From Piliocolobus tephrosceles (Eukaryota; Chordata; Mammalia; Primates; Cercopithecidae), in contig NC_045439.1 in assembly GCF_002776525.5 (NCBI RefSeq), positions 119,455,100 to 119,519,099 on the forward strand: a DNA stretch of 64,000 bases, given 5' to 3'. Below the pieces are notes generated by a model, which was not told the DNA's origin, made no database searches, and saw nothing but the letters and a program-made list of their open reading frames with translations. The position numbers and the translations under genes were made by a program. Position 1 is the first letter of the stretch. Each line of letters starts with the position of its first letter. Of this stretch, positions 34,801-46,830 are shown piece by piece.

Positions 34801-36579
34801 TATTCTAGTACCTGACCCTCAGAAATCCACCAAGCAACATTTAGCTAACTTGCAAATTTCCATATACATTTAATGCACTAGTAACAAAATGAGATCAACA
34901 ATACTACCAAGAGTTTCTACAAAACAACAATCAGTAATGAAAGTGTCTACAGAGGAACATTTTTACTTTTTGAACATAAAATGATCAATCTAAAGGATAC
35001 ATATTGGTGAATTAGGTAAGAGTATTAGGTAACAATTGGTTCCATTATCTTTTGGTTAGAATACAATTATCAAAATGTAGAAAGGATTTTGATTGAAAAT
35101 ATACCCTTGATTTTATGTAAAAAGATTATTTCTATGTCATATATTGTAGTTAATTGTGTTAGTAAAATAATTGCACCAAAGTGGATGTTCTCGAGTCATT
35201 TATGTAAAATGTAAGAGACACAGTATTATATTCAATAGCAATAATGGAATGTATATTATGGAATCTTTAAAAATGAGCCATCAGCAAATTAGCAGGTATA
35301 TCCTGGCAATAGTACTTGCATAGTGACAAAATTGCTGTATTTTCTAGGGGAAGAACTGGGTAGTAAATTTAATACTATACCAAAGTTCATTTAACAAGGG
35401 GACTTTTCACAAGAATCTACCATTGTGAGAAAAATAAAAATAAAAGCAAATAAAGTAAAACACCTGAAACTACACAGAAGCCCTCCACTATGTTACCATG
35501 ACACCAGTTACAGAAATCCAAGAGTGTTTAAATCCTGCCTCTGGCAATGTTATATATAACATGTGTAAATTGTATTCTCAAGCCTTGAATTGAAAAATTT
35601 GCTTCTCTTCAGCTCTTCTTGTGGGCTGAGAAAATAAAAGTCTGCAGGAAAAAAGAAGTATGACATGAACAATAAACATAATAGATTTTTGGACTTCCCA
35701 TCCCTACATTTTGTACTCTGAGGTTCCTTTGTGTTGCTAAAGAGAATAGAATTTTCCCAAAGCAATACTGGTAGTTGAGGCAATATTCCACAAATAAAGA
35801 AGTTCATTAGAATTAGGAAGGAGCTACTTCCAGTTGACAGTTCACTCAGCTCCATAGCCGTGTTTATACCCAGTTTAGCCATCATCCATCACATTTCTGT
35901 TCCCTAGAGGTACAACACAGGAAGTTCTTTGTTTCTTAGCAGAGACTTTCCAGATAGCCAATAGAGGTCTCTCAGAGCTTTTCCAAAAGAGATTGGGTAA
36001 GGAAGCACAGGTAATTGCAGACCACAACAAGGAACAGCATAAGAGAAAAAGCGCTCTTAGCAGAGCACTGGGCTCTTAATAGACCTTCAAAAAATATATT
36101 AAATTAATTAATTTTTTAAAAATTCCATATCTTACACATTCTATAATCAGAGTCACTGAATTAGGAGTTTTTCATCTCCCTGTGTCCTTAACAATCTGCA
36201 AGAAGATTTGTTCAATTGCAAATTGTTCAAATTTAGAAACTAGACATACCCACACCCATCTACATGCAAATCAGCATTTGTGTGCAACCCCAGGCATTTG
36301 GAAAATGTTAATATTTACAACTATCAGTTTCAATTTAATAGTATAACATATTATATTGCAAAGTGTTTTAAAATAAGTGAGTGCGCATATTCACAAATAC
36401 TCTTTCTTGAATTTTGGACCTGATTTTTGAAGGTAGTATCGGGAGTCCCCTTTCCTTCACACTCCACAATCTTCTTCAAATTTTTCAGAGAAGTCCCTGG
36501 AAAGCAACAAGGGCACAAAATATAACCATCTTAGAACACAATCCTACTAGTAGGGCAATGAACTTTTTCATCAAAAGAG
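31816..36579. other. 4.8 kb of unassigned AT-rich sequence
   Basis: I find no gene, RNA or recognisable repeat. The longest frames (32280-32588 plus, 35550-35885 minus) lack motifs and lie in ordinary AT-rich sequence. A short poly(A) run lies at about 33404-33416. Confidence 0.45.
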
Positions 36580-36870
36580 TGCAGAATCCCAGCACTTCGG
36601 GAGGCCGAGGCAGGCGATTCATGAGGTCAGGAGATCAAGACCATCCTGGCCAACATGGTGAAACCTCATCTCTACTAAAAATACAAATATTAGCCAGGCA
36701 TGGTGGCAGGTACTTATAATCCCAGCTACTCGAGAAGCTGAGGCAGGAGAATTGTTTGAACCCGGGAGGTGGAGTTTGCAGTGAGCTGAGACCATGCCAT
36801 AGCACTCTAGCCTGGTGACAGTGTGAGACTCCATCTCAAAAATAATAATAATAATAATAATAATGCAGAA
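36580..36870 (+). repeat. 5'-truncated Alu, plus strand, (AAT)n tail, 7-bp TSD
   Basis: It starts inside the left monomer at 'atcccagcacttcgggaggc' and lacks about the first 30 bases. It continues with 'catcctggccaacatggtga', 'gaacccgggaggtggagttt' and 'gcactctagcctggtgacag', ending with an (AAT)n tail at 36840-36863. TGCAGAA at 36580-36586 recurs at 36864-36870, so the truncation happened at insertion. Confidence 0.93.
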
Positions 36871-36984
36871 GATAAGACTTCCTGTAATTTCCCCATTAGT
36901 AACAGAAAAGAAGACAGAGTCTGGAATTACATAGCTTTCCCCTTGAGATTTGTCTTGAGTCTAAAGAACCTAGGGAAATAAAAA

Positions 36985-37185
36985 GGAGATGACATTTACT
37001 GAGTGTACATTACAAACAAAACACAACACTTTATGGCTTATATATTATATATTTAATCTTTGCACTAGTCCTGTGAGGTAGGTGGTACTTATCCCATCTT
37101 ACCAATGATGAAACTGACACTCAGAAAGGTTAGGTAACATTTCAAGATTACACTGTTAGCAAAAAGAGGGCTCCGTCTGACTCAG
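36985..37185 (-). repeat. MIR SINE, minus strand
   Basis: 'gacatttactgagtgtacat', 'tgtgaggtaggtggtactta', 'accaatgatgaaactgacac', 'cagaaaggttaggtaacatt' and 'gggctccgtctgactc' follow the reverse MIR pattern over nearly its whole length. Confidence 0.85.
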
Positions 37186-37441
37186 TGGCAGCCTTTGCTG
37201 AACTGTCTACTGAAGTAGACTGGCTCTCGAGCAAGAGCCATCTGCTTGGGCTTATTCTGGCTTCTGGGGTTTATGAAAAGAGAAACCGAGGTTCTTCTTC
37301 AGAACTCTGTCTTGAAAAATCACTTTTTAAATCCATTTCAAAATTATCAATTAAAAATACAGAACAGAAGGGGGACTTTGAAAGAGAGAAGCCAGAGAAA
37401 GGGAAAGGAAAGAGGTCTTTAACTCAAAGGATGCCTGCCTT

Positions 37442-37477
<36 letters not shown>

Positions 37478-37687
37478 CAGGAGCATGACAACCCCCTCTA
37501 TCTCTGAAGGACTCCAGCAGTCAAAACAAAAATGTGGCCTAAAGCTCTAGGGCTTCAACAAGGGAAAATTCAAGATGAACCAGTTTTCTCAATACTCATA
37601 TTCCTCAGCTGATTGATAATTTAGTGATTACGATATCTAGATTGCTATAATAAAATAGGACTTAAATCGTTTTAGAAATCAAAGCTA
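37186..37687. other. unassigned, with a long poly(A) tract
   Basis: About 29 consecutive A at about 37449-37477. It is preceded by purine-rich sequence, but I recognise no SINE, LINE or processed gene copy upstream. The 121-codon plus-strand frame at 37185-37550 reads through the A tract as a lysine run and starts inside MIR sequence. Confidence 0.5.
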
Positions 37688-37767
37688 TTAGGTTGAACCA
37701 CGTGAAAATGTCATCTTTGTCGATCAAAAATGGTTGAATAATGACAATTCAGTGTGGTTCAACCTAA
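37688..37767. mobile_element. 80-bp palindromic mariner-like MITE
   Basis: Ends TTAGGTTGAACCAC and GTGGTTCAACCTAA are perfect 14-base inverted repeats, with similarity extending to about 30 bases per arm. Total length is 80 bp, the size of the mariner-derived MADE1 MITE, which also has TTAGGTTG termini. A TA dinucleotide precedes it (37686-37687). The right-hand TA has become CA. It encodes nothing and would have been moved by a mariner transposase in trans. Confidence 0.75.
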
Positions 37768-39845
37768 CATATTAGGTTGTTAACACCAATCCAAACATAG
37801 GAGAAGACCAAAATAATGAGAATTCAAACATACCAATAACTGTGGATCATGTAAAATATAAGTTTTGACCCACACAGTTTCTCTGACCAAAGTTGACATG
37901 CCAGTTTGCAGGTAGAACATTCCCAAAAGACAGTAGTCCAGAGCTCTGAAATATTACTAAGGAAACAGTCTTTTGCCATAACAGCAGTTCCACATATGGC
38001 AAAGCAAAACACATGCGAACAAAAGTTCTATTTCTCCCATGCCAGGGGCAGTTTTTCAGACTAAGATAGCTGGTCTGTGCTTAACTATTCTCACAGCTAT
38101 GGAGAAGCTTTAGTTAGGACCTCAGTGTAAATTATATTCAGCCAATAATTGTATGGAAGTATGAATTTAATTTTTAAAGAACAAGCCTTTGAGGTTTAGC
38201 ATAACTAAGCCTGAATTAACATGTTTGCTACAAGGGCTGAGGCAAGCTGCTGGCTACGCTGGCCAATTCCAGTGTACAGCCAACCCCCTTAGGTTTTCTA
38301 CTGCATGTTTAAAAGGCCTGTTCTCTATGGCAAAGGCAGAATGTATCCTGTAGGCTCCCTATGCAGCAAGAGGCTAAAATAGCATTTAAATTTGATCCTT
38401 GGAACCAAGGGGGAAATACAAAGCTGTCCAATTTCAGAAGAGTTGGAATGAAATTCAGCTGATATCACTGTCATGCTTAGGAAAAGGAAAAGGCAGACAA
38501 GCCCAAGAGGAGATAGTCACAACAAACAAGAACTCTGGATCTCTGAAATGAGAATCTACTGCCAAGTCCTCTCATCTAACAGTGCACAGTGTTGTGAACT
38601 CCTGGGGAAACTCAGACTCTCCACAGATGGGCATTTGTGGCATATGTTTTCCCTTCAGAGTACACTGTAAATGGATACTTTCCTTTCTGCTTTGCTTCTT
38701 TGTCTAAAATTTAAGAGCACATTTAATTGCGCTAGGCACTTTCCTAGACATTAGGTCTAGATCCCAGATATTGGTGGACTAAGAGGAGAAGACCCCTAAG
38801 AAATTGTTTTAGGAAGAACCACATCACTTTGGAAATGGTGAGTGCAAGAAGTCCAATAGAGAACAATTCTAATAAGGGTAACACACCTCAAACATGCAGA
38901 AGGTAGGCAACTAAGGCACCATTTAGTGAACTAACATGGGTTTAATTTATAAGTATGTAAGCGAATTTAGAAGAATATACATTTATAAGAAAGTAAGATT
39001 TTTGCTTTCTCGTTAAAGGGGTATACTCTTTAGTGCTAGTCTTCACATTTCTGACTCGTTCATCCCTCCTCACCTTAACTCTTAGATTATTTCCCTTTGC
39101 CTTACTTAATTGAAAAACTTCCCTTAAGGGATAAGTATCTACATATTACCTTAAATGTAACCTGCCATTTTTCACAAGCAGCTTCTTTAGAATGGCCCCA
39201 TGATTTTTTGTATGTTATTATGATTAGAAAACTAAAGCAAAATGGAGAATTGGTTGATAAAGTTATTGAGTGAAGAAACTCCAAGATTGTATCTCAGATA
39301 TTCCTAAAATAAATAACATCCCTTTTCCCCATTATGATTGAAATCATACATATTGTAATCTGATTTTTCAGCATAAATGTTTTCAAAATAAAGGAAGTCA
39401 TGTGGATAAAACAAAAGTGAAAGTATTCTGATGCCTTCTATGTTCAGCTCTATCTGTGCCAAGTTCTTTGATAATTCTATTACCAGATTCTCCTATACAA
39501 AGAGGCTTAACTGAAACCTGTATGTGTTATACAATTAAATTATGTGTGACTAAAAAGAAATAAAATGTTTTCCTTTTCTAAAACACAGTTAATAAAAATT
39601 GATTTTCCCAATTTTGTCCATACTCACTTTTTAATCAAATGCGCTCATTAAGTCATTTCTTAGACACTGCAGTGTACGTATGAGGTTTTGTTTGTTTGTT
39701 TGTTTTTCCGGTAATAAACCTTTTTGTCCATCTCTTGTTAAAGCACACAGATTTCCCTTCAGGAAACTGGAGTACATTATGTTTTTATTCCCAATCTTCC
39801 CCCTCTCTATATTTATATCTTCTGCAGTTCTTTCAACAGTAGCAG
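37768..39845. other. unassigned, with a (TTTG)n run
   Basis: No gene is recognised. A short GTTT simple repeat lies at about 39686-39704. Confidence 0.45.
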
Positions 39846-39849
39846 ATTA

Positions 39850-40160
39850 TACTTCCCTACCTCGTTGATTGGCTGTGTTATTTGCTTTGATCAATGGGAG
39901 TGTGAGCAGATATGACATGGAGGCTTCAAATGTACTTGAACCAGTGCCTCCAGGGTCCTTTAGCCATTGCTATGAACAGAAGATATCCCTGGTGGCACAC
40001 AGTCCCTAGGATAATGAGAGACATGCGGAGATGAACTAAAACAACACCTCGCCTGTAGCCACGCCAGGGTGAGTTCAGCTAAGATCAGTCAAACCCCAGC
40101 AAACCCATGGAAATATGAGCAAGCAATAATTGCTTATTGTTTTACGAGGATAATAGTTTG
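39850..40160 (+). repeat. MLT1-like LTR, plus strand
   Basis: 'tttgctttgatcaatgggag', 'gtgagcagatatgacatgga', 'aatgagagacatgcggagat', 'gctaagatcagtcaaacccc', 'agcaaacccatggaaatatg' and 'gagcaagcaataattgctta' run in the order of the same LTR-type family as 22655-23160. Confidence 0.55.
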
Positions 40161-41775
40161 TAGTTCTATTATTCAATATCATTGGCACCATATCTAAGTG
40201 ATAACAGAAACAAATTCTTACCCTTATCAATTCTAGTGAGACTTTTTGAAGATTATCTTCTTCCACTAAAAAGAGATGGGCGTACGACCAAAGTTAGGTC
40301 AATCTGACTCTCTCTCTTAAGAATTCCAATCAACCTGAGTAACAAAGACAGAAAACAGTTGAAGCTATTTCATCCCGGAAATTCTGCAGAGATTATGCAA
40401 TACTTCTTAAAATCCAAATTCCTAAAACAGCCAAGAATCTTGACTTTTCCAGGACTTCAGATTTTTCTTTATTCTGTTGAGCTAATACACATTAATTAAA
40501 TTCATTCATTTGTTCTTAAGTTAGTGACTAATTTTCTGTTGCTGGTAACTCAAAAACCTTAATGATATAAGGACTTCATTTTTCAATCTCTAAATAAATT
40601 CATTGAATAGCAAAATATCTTATCATTATTTGCGTTTTTCAGGATCGATCAAAATTCACAATGAGAAGGGAGTTGCCTACTACAATGGGAATTTCTACAA
40701 ATAAGTTAAAAAAAACAAGGCTTCAACATCAGGTAACTTACTTGAATATTTTATTTGACGTAAGAAAATGAATAAGACCTGATGATGACTCTTTTTGTTT
40801 TAGAACATTAATAAAAGTATTTCCACCAACAAACATTTCATACATGTTATTCTTATTTTATTATAGAAGCTATACATAATAAAATCAAAGAACCCTCTTG
40901 AAATGGCATGTAACATGCCAAATATAAATGGAGTCAGAATTATAAACCTATTTTAAATAACTCATGAAAATGCAAATATATATTTTAAATGATGATATAA
41001 TTCCCATTTCCAGCAATATGATAATCAAAATAATCTGAAAACTCAGCTGCTACCAACCAGCTACAAATGAGAATAAAATTTTATTGCATATTTTAGCTGT
41101 GTAGCCAATATTTAAATTACACTTGTGAGATATCCTCAGAAACCAAAACTGGAAAAGGAACGAAAAGTAGGGGAGAACTACAGGGATGATAATTTTGCTG
41201 GGGTGGAGTGGGCTACAGTTAATTCCTCTCCTTAACAAAGGATCTTGGATTTTAATGCCAAGATGTAGCTAATACTCTGTGTCTGAGAAAGGAATGGATT
41301 ATTAGTGATACCCTACCACAAAGCTGAGACCCTCACCATCAGTGAAAGGGTAGACACGTGTAGGTAAATATGGACTATAAGTAAACTTATGCTTTTCCCT
41401 GAAATTTAGGTGAATAAAGAACTGATCTGAGAATCAGAAATGGTGCTGAACTTAACATGGATTTGAAGTTCAAATCAAAATATCAAACTGTATGGTGCTT
41501 AAAGTACAAAATTATATTAAAACACAGCACCAGTTTGATTACAATACTTTTAGCACATGGCATAAGCCAATGCAGACACCTAAAATGAACAATACTAATG
41601 ATAAATAGCAACAATGATACAACTCTAGCAGAGATTTACACTGCTAAGAAAAAACTAAGAACAAAGTTAGCCAATGAATGTAAACTGTTAATTAAAAGAC
41701 TTACTAGAAAAAGACAACTTACAAATATATTTCATATATATATATTTCCATTAGAGAAATTGAATTGGTCTACAC
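40161..41775. other. unassigned AT-rich sequence
   Basis: No gene or repeat recognised. Confidence 0.45.
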
Positions 41776-41935
41776 CAGTGTTTCTCAACTTTGTCACCAT
41801 TGGTGATTTGGACTAATAACTATTTGTTTTCAGAAGCTGCCGTATACATTGTGGGATATTGAGCAGCGTAACTGGTCCCTGTTCACTAGATGCCTGTAGC
41901 AAACTCAGAGTTTCGATAATTTTGTCTCCAATTCT
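41776..41935 (+). mobile_element. MER5A (hAT-Charlie MITE), 3' truncated
   Basis: It begins with the hAT-type terminus 'cagtgtttctcaactttgtc'. It continues with 'accattggtgatttggacta', 'attgtgggatattgagcagc', 'ctggtccctgttcactagat', 'gcctgtagcaaactcag' and 'ttgtctccaattctc', in MER5A order. The opposite terminal repeat ('gagaaccactg' type) is missing, apparently where Tigger sequence begins. Confidence 0.8.
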
Positions 41936-42672
41936 CAAGGATGACTGAGGGGTTCAAGACTTCAGTGGAGGCAGTAACTGCAGATATGGTGGAGATAGCA
42001 AGATAACTAAATTACAAGTGGAGCCTAAAGATGGGGACTGAATTGCTGCAATCTAATGGTCAAACATAAATGATGAAGAGTTGCTTCTTTTGGATGAGCA
42101 GTGAAGGTGCTTCTTGAGAAGGAATCTACTCTTGGTGAAGATGCTGTGAACATTGTTGCAATGACAGGAAAGGATTTAGAACATTCCACAAACTTAGTTG
42201 GTAAATCAGCAGCAGGGTTTGAGAGGATTGACTCCAGTTTTGAAAAAAAGTTCTACTGTGAGTAAAATGCTTTCAAACAGAATTTCATGCTACAGAGAAA
42301 TATTTCGCGAATGATAGAGTACATTCACGTGGCAAACTTCATTGTTGTGTTATTTTAAGAAATGACCACAGCCACTCCATCCTTTAGCAATCACTACCCT
42401 GATTAGTCAGCAACCATCATCAACATTGGGGTAGGATCCTCCACCAGCAAAAATATTACAACTTGCAAAAGGCTCAGATGATTATTAGCACTTTTTCATA
42501 TGTGTATTATTTTTTCAGATATGTTATTGCACACTTAGACTATAGTACAGTGTAATCATTACTTTTATATGCACTGGGAAGCCAAAAACCTCTTATGATT
42601 CACTTTACTGTGATATTTGGTCTACTGTGGTGGTCTGGTACCCAAACTCGCAGTATCTCTGAGGTGTGCCTG
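41936..42672 (+). mobile_element. Tigger1 DNA transposon, 3' part
   Basis: The 3' third of a Tc1/mariner-type Tigger element. It contains decayed transposase C-terminal coding sequence ('ttcaagacttcagtggaggc', 'gaattgctgcaatctaatgg', 'tgaagatgctgtgaacattg', 'ggtttgagaggattgactcc', 'ttcatgctacagagaaat', 'tgattagtcagcaaccatca'), then the 3' noncoding end ('actatagtacagtgtaatca', 'ttatatgcactgggaagcca', 'tactgtggtggtctggtacc') and the terminal 'tctgaggtgtgcctg'. Frames are broken and the catalytic domain is absent. Confidence 0.93.
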
Positions 42673-42855
42673 AACAAGTTCTCCAAAACCACATATTAAC
42701 AAATAATCTCCTCCTTTAAAAACTTGTCCGTGAGACTCAAGAGAGAATTTATTTTATGCAATGGGTCTTACATTAATGTGAAAATTACATAAGGGAAAAA
42801 TGACAAGTAGGCGTGACTTCTTAAAATGGAAGAAAAATTTCTTAATATTAGAAAA

Positions 42856-43509
42856 CTAATTCTTTCAACACTTGTACACTGCTAGTGGGAATGTAAATTA
42901 GTTCAGGCACTACAGAAAGTAGTATGGAGATTTCTCAAAGAACTTAGAACAAAAGTACCATTCTACCAGCTATCCCATTACTGAGTATATACCAAAGGAA
43001 TATAAATCGTTCTACCATAAAGACACATGCGCACGTATGTTCATTGCAGCACATTCACAATAGGAAAGACACAGACTCAATCTAGATGCCCATCAATGGT
43101 GGACTGGATAAAGAAAATATGGTACATATTCACTATGCCATACTATGCAGCCATACAAAAAATGAAATCATGTCATTTGCAGCAACATAGATGCAGCTGT
43201 TGATTATCATCCTAAGCAAATTAACGTGGGAACAGAAACCAGATCCCTCATGTTCTCACTTATAAGTGGTAACGAAATATTGAGTACATGTGACACAAAT
43301 AAGGGAACAATAAACAATGGGGGCTACTTGAGGATAGAGGGTGGGAGGGAGACGAGAGTCAAAAAACTACCTATCAGGTACTATGCTCACTACCTGAGTG
43401 ATGAAATCACCAGACCCCAGTGACATGTAATTTACACTAGTGACATGCAGTTTGACAACCTGTACCCCTAAAACTAAAATAACATTTGAAAAATTACCTA
43501 ATTCTTTCA
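42856..43509 (+). mobile_element. L1 3' end, plus strand, perfect 12-bp TSD
   Basis: A severely 5'-truncated L1 at 42868-43497: 'gtacactgctagtgggaatg', 'agtatggagatttctcaaag', 'ctatcccattactgagtata', 'tcattgcagcacattcacaa', 'ggtggactggataaagaaaa', then 3'UTR 'acaacctgtacccctaaaac' and an A-rich end. CTAATTCTTTCA occurs at 42856-42867 and, identically, at 43498-43509. ORF2 remnants carry stops. Confidence 0.95.
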
Positions 43510-43815
43510 GTGTACAAAAGAGTACATCACAACTGAATTGAGAGCATCCTAGGAATTCAAGAAAGAACATTAGAAAAGAATATAGTTTTAATTTATCATT
43601 TTGATACTGCTACAGATGCATATAGAAGCATGCATGAATCTAATGGACATACTATTGAGCAAAGAAGTCATAAACACATAAGTAAATATGGTATCCCACT
43701 TGTTATGAATTTCAAAAACAGACAAAAACTAGCATACAGTGTTAGAAGGGTAGTGATTCTTGGCAGATGCAGGGAGCAGATAGAGAAAGTGAAGGGGCAT
43801 GAGATATTTTATTGT
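43510..43815 (+). mobile_element. old L1M 3' sequence, plus strand
   Basis: 'catgcatgaatctaatggac', 'gagcaaagaagtcataaaca', 'atgaatttcaaaaacagaca' and 'gtagtgattcttggcag' resemble the ORF2-end/3' region of L1M elements. Clearest from about 43600. Divergent. Confidence 0.55.
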
Positions 43816-44639
43816 CCTCTGCTCTTATGCTTATTAGGTCTTTCCTTACCTGTGAAGTGCTATTGTTTGCATAGGTATAAGGCTATAAATTTACCCCTGA
43901 GTTCTGTTTTATCTACATCTCATAAGTTTTATGATGCTATGTCATCATTCGTATTCAGTTCAAAATACTTTACATTTCTGAATTTAAGTTCTCTTTGACT
44001 CACGAATTATTTAGAAGTATATTGTATGATTTCCAGGGAGATTTTCTAGTTGTCTTCTTGTTATTTATTCCAGTAATATGATCATGGTCATATAACATCA
44101 TCTGTGTTATCTTAATCTTTTCAAATTCGTTGAGATTTTGTTTGTGGCAGCAAGTGGACAATTTTTGGTAAATGTTTCATGTGTGCTTGAAAAAAAATGT
44201 GAATTATGTCATTATTCGTTGAAACTTTTTATGTTTGTCCATCAGGATAAATGTGTTAATTGTGTTGCTCAGCATGCTATGTGCTTGATATTTTTTGCCT
44301 TATTAGCCATTGAGAAAGATATGTTAACATCTCCCAATGTAATAGTAGACTTGCTAAGTTATCTTCTCAGTTTTGTCGAATTTTGCTTTGTAAATTTTGA
44401 AAATATGTTTTTGATAATGTACAGATTTAAGACTGTGATATTTTCTGTTGGATTAGCCCCTATATTGTTATGACTATCTCTCCTTGGCTCTGCCAATTTT
44501 TGCTTTTAAGATTGTCTGATAGCATTGCTGGGCCTGCTTAATTTTGTTTAGGATTTTTGTGATTTTTTTTTTTTTTTTTTTTTTTTGCATTTGGTTATTT
44601 TAACTTCTCTGTGTTCTTATATTAAGGATGTTTATCTTA
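43816..44639 (-). mobile_element. old L1M, minus strand, left part
   Basis: Antisense L1M sequence: 'tccagggagattttctagtt', 'caaattcgttgagattttgt', 'tcatgtgtgcttgaaaaaaa', 'caggataaatgtgttaattg', 'cttctcagttttgtcgaatt', 'aacttctctgtgttcttata'. A T24 run lies at 44563-44586. It is interrupted at 44639 by a younger L1 and resumes at 45394. Confidence 0.75.
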
Positions 44640-45403
44640 ATGCAAATTAAAACCACAATGAGATACCATCTCATGCCAGTCAGAATGGTGACTATTAAAA
44701 AATCAAGAAATAACAGATGCGGGCAAGGTTGCAGAGAAAAAGGAACGGTTTTACACTGTCGGTAGGAATGTAAAGTAGTTTAACCATTGTGGAAGACAGT
44801 GTGGTGATTCCTCAAAGATCAAAGTTCTAGAAACAGAAATACTATTTGACCTAGCAATCCCATTACTATGTATATAACCAAAGGATATAAATCCTTCTAT
44901 TATAAAGATACATGCTCGTGTTACATTCATTGCATCACTGTTCCCAACAGCAAAAACATGGTATCAACCCAAATACCCATCAATAGTAGATTGGATAAAG
45001 AAAGTGTGGTACACATACACCACGGAATACTACACTGCCATAGGAATGAGATCATGTCCTTTGCAGGGACATGGATGGAGCTGGAAGCAGTTATCCTCAG
45101 CAAATTAATGCAGGAACTGAAAAGCAAACACCACATGTTCTTACTTATAAGTGGGAGCTGAACCATAAGAACACATGGACACATGTTGAGGAACAACACA
45201 AACTGGGGCCTGTCTGGGCAGAGAGTGGGGAGGAAGAACATCAGGAAGAATAGCTAACTGATGCTGGGCTTAATACCTAGGCAATGGGTTGATCTGTGCA
45301 ACAAATCACTATGGCACACGTTTACCTATGTATCAAACCTACACATCCTGCACATGTACCCTGGAACTTAAAATAAAAGTTGATTAAAAAAAAGTTTCTC
45401 TTA
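44630..45403 (+). mobile_element. L1 3' end (L1PA-like) inserted in the L1M, 10-bp TSD
   Basis: A 5'-truncated L1 at 44640-45393: 'accacaatgagataccatct', 'catgccagtcagaatggtga', 'ctagcaatcccattactatg', 'ctttgcagggacatggatgg', 'tataagtgggagctgaacca', 3'UTR 'tgcacatgtaccctggaact' and the tail 'gattaaaaaaaa'. GTTTATCTTA at 44630-44639 and GTTTCTCTTA at 45394-45403 (nine of ten identical) flank it. Short open frames inside (44868-45161) are ORF2 C-terminal remnants. Confidence 0.93.
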
Positions 45404-46830
45404 TAAGAATACTACAATCATGGTGTTTTTTAAAAAAATCCAACCTAAACAGTCTTTATTCAGACTATGTCATCCATCTACATAAAATATAATTACATGT
45501 TGGCCTATATCTACACACTTATTATTTGTTTTGTGTTTAGTTCAACTACCCTATGTTTCCTTTTGCTTTCTTAACTTCTTTTGGATAAGATCAAATATTT
45601 CTACTTGTTCTTTTGTTTCTTTCAAGTAGTGTGATTATTTGTTTTTGTTTTGTTTTGATTTTTACTATTCTTATAGTGGTTATGCTAGATATCACAACAC
45701 AAATCACTGGTTTATAATCAAATAACATTTATATTCCTACTACTTTCTTGATACTACCTGGAAACATAGAACTTGTAAATTACATTGACCTTTCTTACCT
45801 TTTATATTATTAGAATCATACTTTTTAGTTCCACACATAATTTAACCCACAGGGTGTTACTATTATTTTTTGATAGTCTATAGAATTTAATATTTGCCTG
45901 TATGTTTCTCTTGCCTTGTGTTCTTTGTTCTCTTATATAGCACTTCCACATTTCCATCTAGATCATCTCTCCCTTGAAAAGTGTGTCTATTAGTGTTGGT
46001 CTGCTAATAATAAATTGCCTGTTCTGTTTCAAAATTTATTTTACCGTATTTATTGAGCAACATATTTTTGGATAGAAACCTTAGTTGAGTTTTTTCTAGA
46101 AATATCATTTGATTTTTTCTGATTTGAATAATTTCTGCTAAGACATCAGCTATCAGTCTAGTGTTCCTTTGAAAGCCACGTGTCCTTTTTTGTTTGTTTT
46201 TCTGAATGTTTCTTTCTTCTGTGCCTTTGATTCTCAACAATTTTACTATGATGGCTCTTGGTATGGTTTTCTTTGTATTTGTCCTGCCTGGGATTTGCTA
46301 AGTTTTTGGAATAGGTTGATATATCTCACCAAATCTTGAAAATTCTTTATTGTTTGTTCTCTGAATATTGCCTCTGACAGTGAAAGAGACTAATCTCTCT
46401 TTCTGGAATTCCAGTTATGATTATATTAAGGTTTTTAATAGCCCATGTGTCTCTTATGCTATTCTTTTTTTATTTTGCTTTTAATTCTGCTTTCTCTGAA
46501 TTCAGTATTTTCTATTGACTCATCTTTGAATTAATTCATCCTACCTTTTACTTTGTGCAATTGACTATTAAACTCATCTCTTGAGTTCTTCAATTCTATA
46601 TAATATTTTTAAAATTATGAGTTATTTAATTTTTATATCTTATTGATTGCTCTTTATATTGAAATTATTTATCTTTTACACCGATTTTTGTTCATATATT
46701 TCTCAATTTTTAATATTTCCATCACAATTAGCTTAAAAGTCTTTGCCAACTTTTATATCTAGATCATATGTAGGTCTGCTTCTAGCATCTAAATTTTATT
46801 TTTATTATTAATAAAATGCAAATCTTCCTC
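45404..46830 (-). mobile_element. old L1M, minus strand, right part
   Basis: Continues the antisense L1M after the insertion: 'tttctcttataagaatacta' follows on from the left-hand sequence, then 'aaaaaaatccaacc', 'gatatcacaacacaaatcac', 'atctctcccttgaaaagtgt', 'tttgattctcaacaatttta', 'atttgtcctgcctgggattt', 'aattccagttatgattatat', 'atctcttgagttcttcaatt'. This is the noncoding or heavily decayed 5' part of an L1M. Confidence 0.65.

Noticed and set aside
37185..37550. 121-codon plus-strand frame with a lysine run
   Set aside because: It starts in a reverse MIR element and reads through a poly(A) tract. No conserved domain.
43630..43998. 122-codon plus-strand frame
   Set aside because: It spans the junction of two decayed L1M segments in opposite orientation.
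44927..45241. 104-codon minus-strand frame
   Set aside because: Antisense of the L1 ORF2 C-terminal end.
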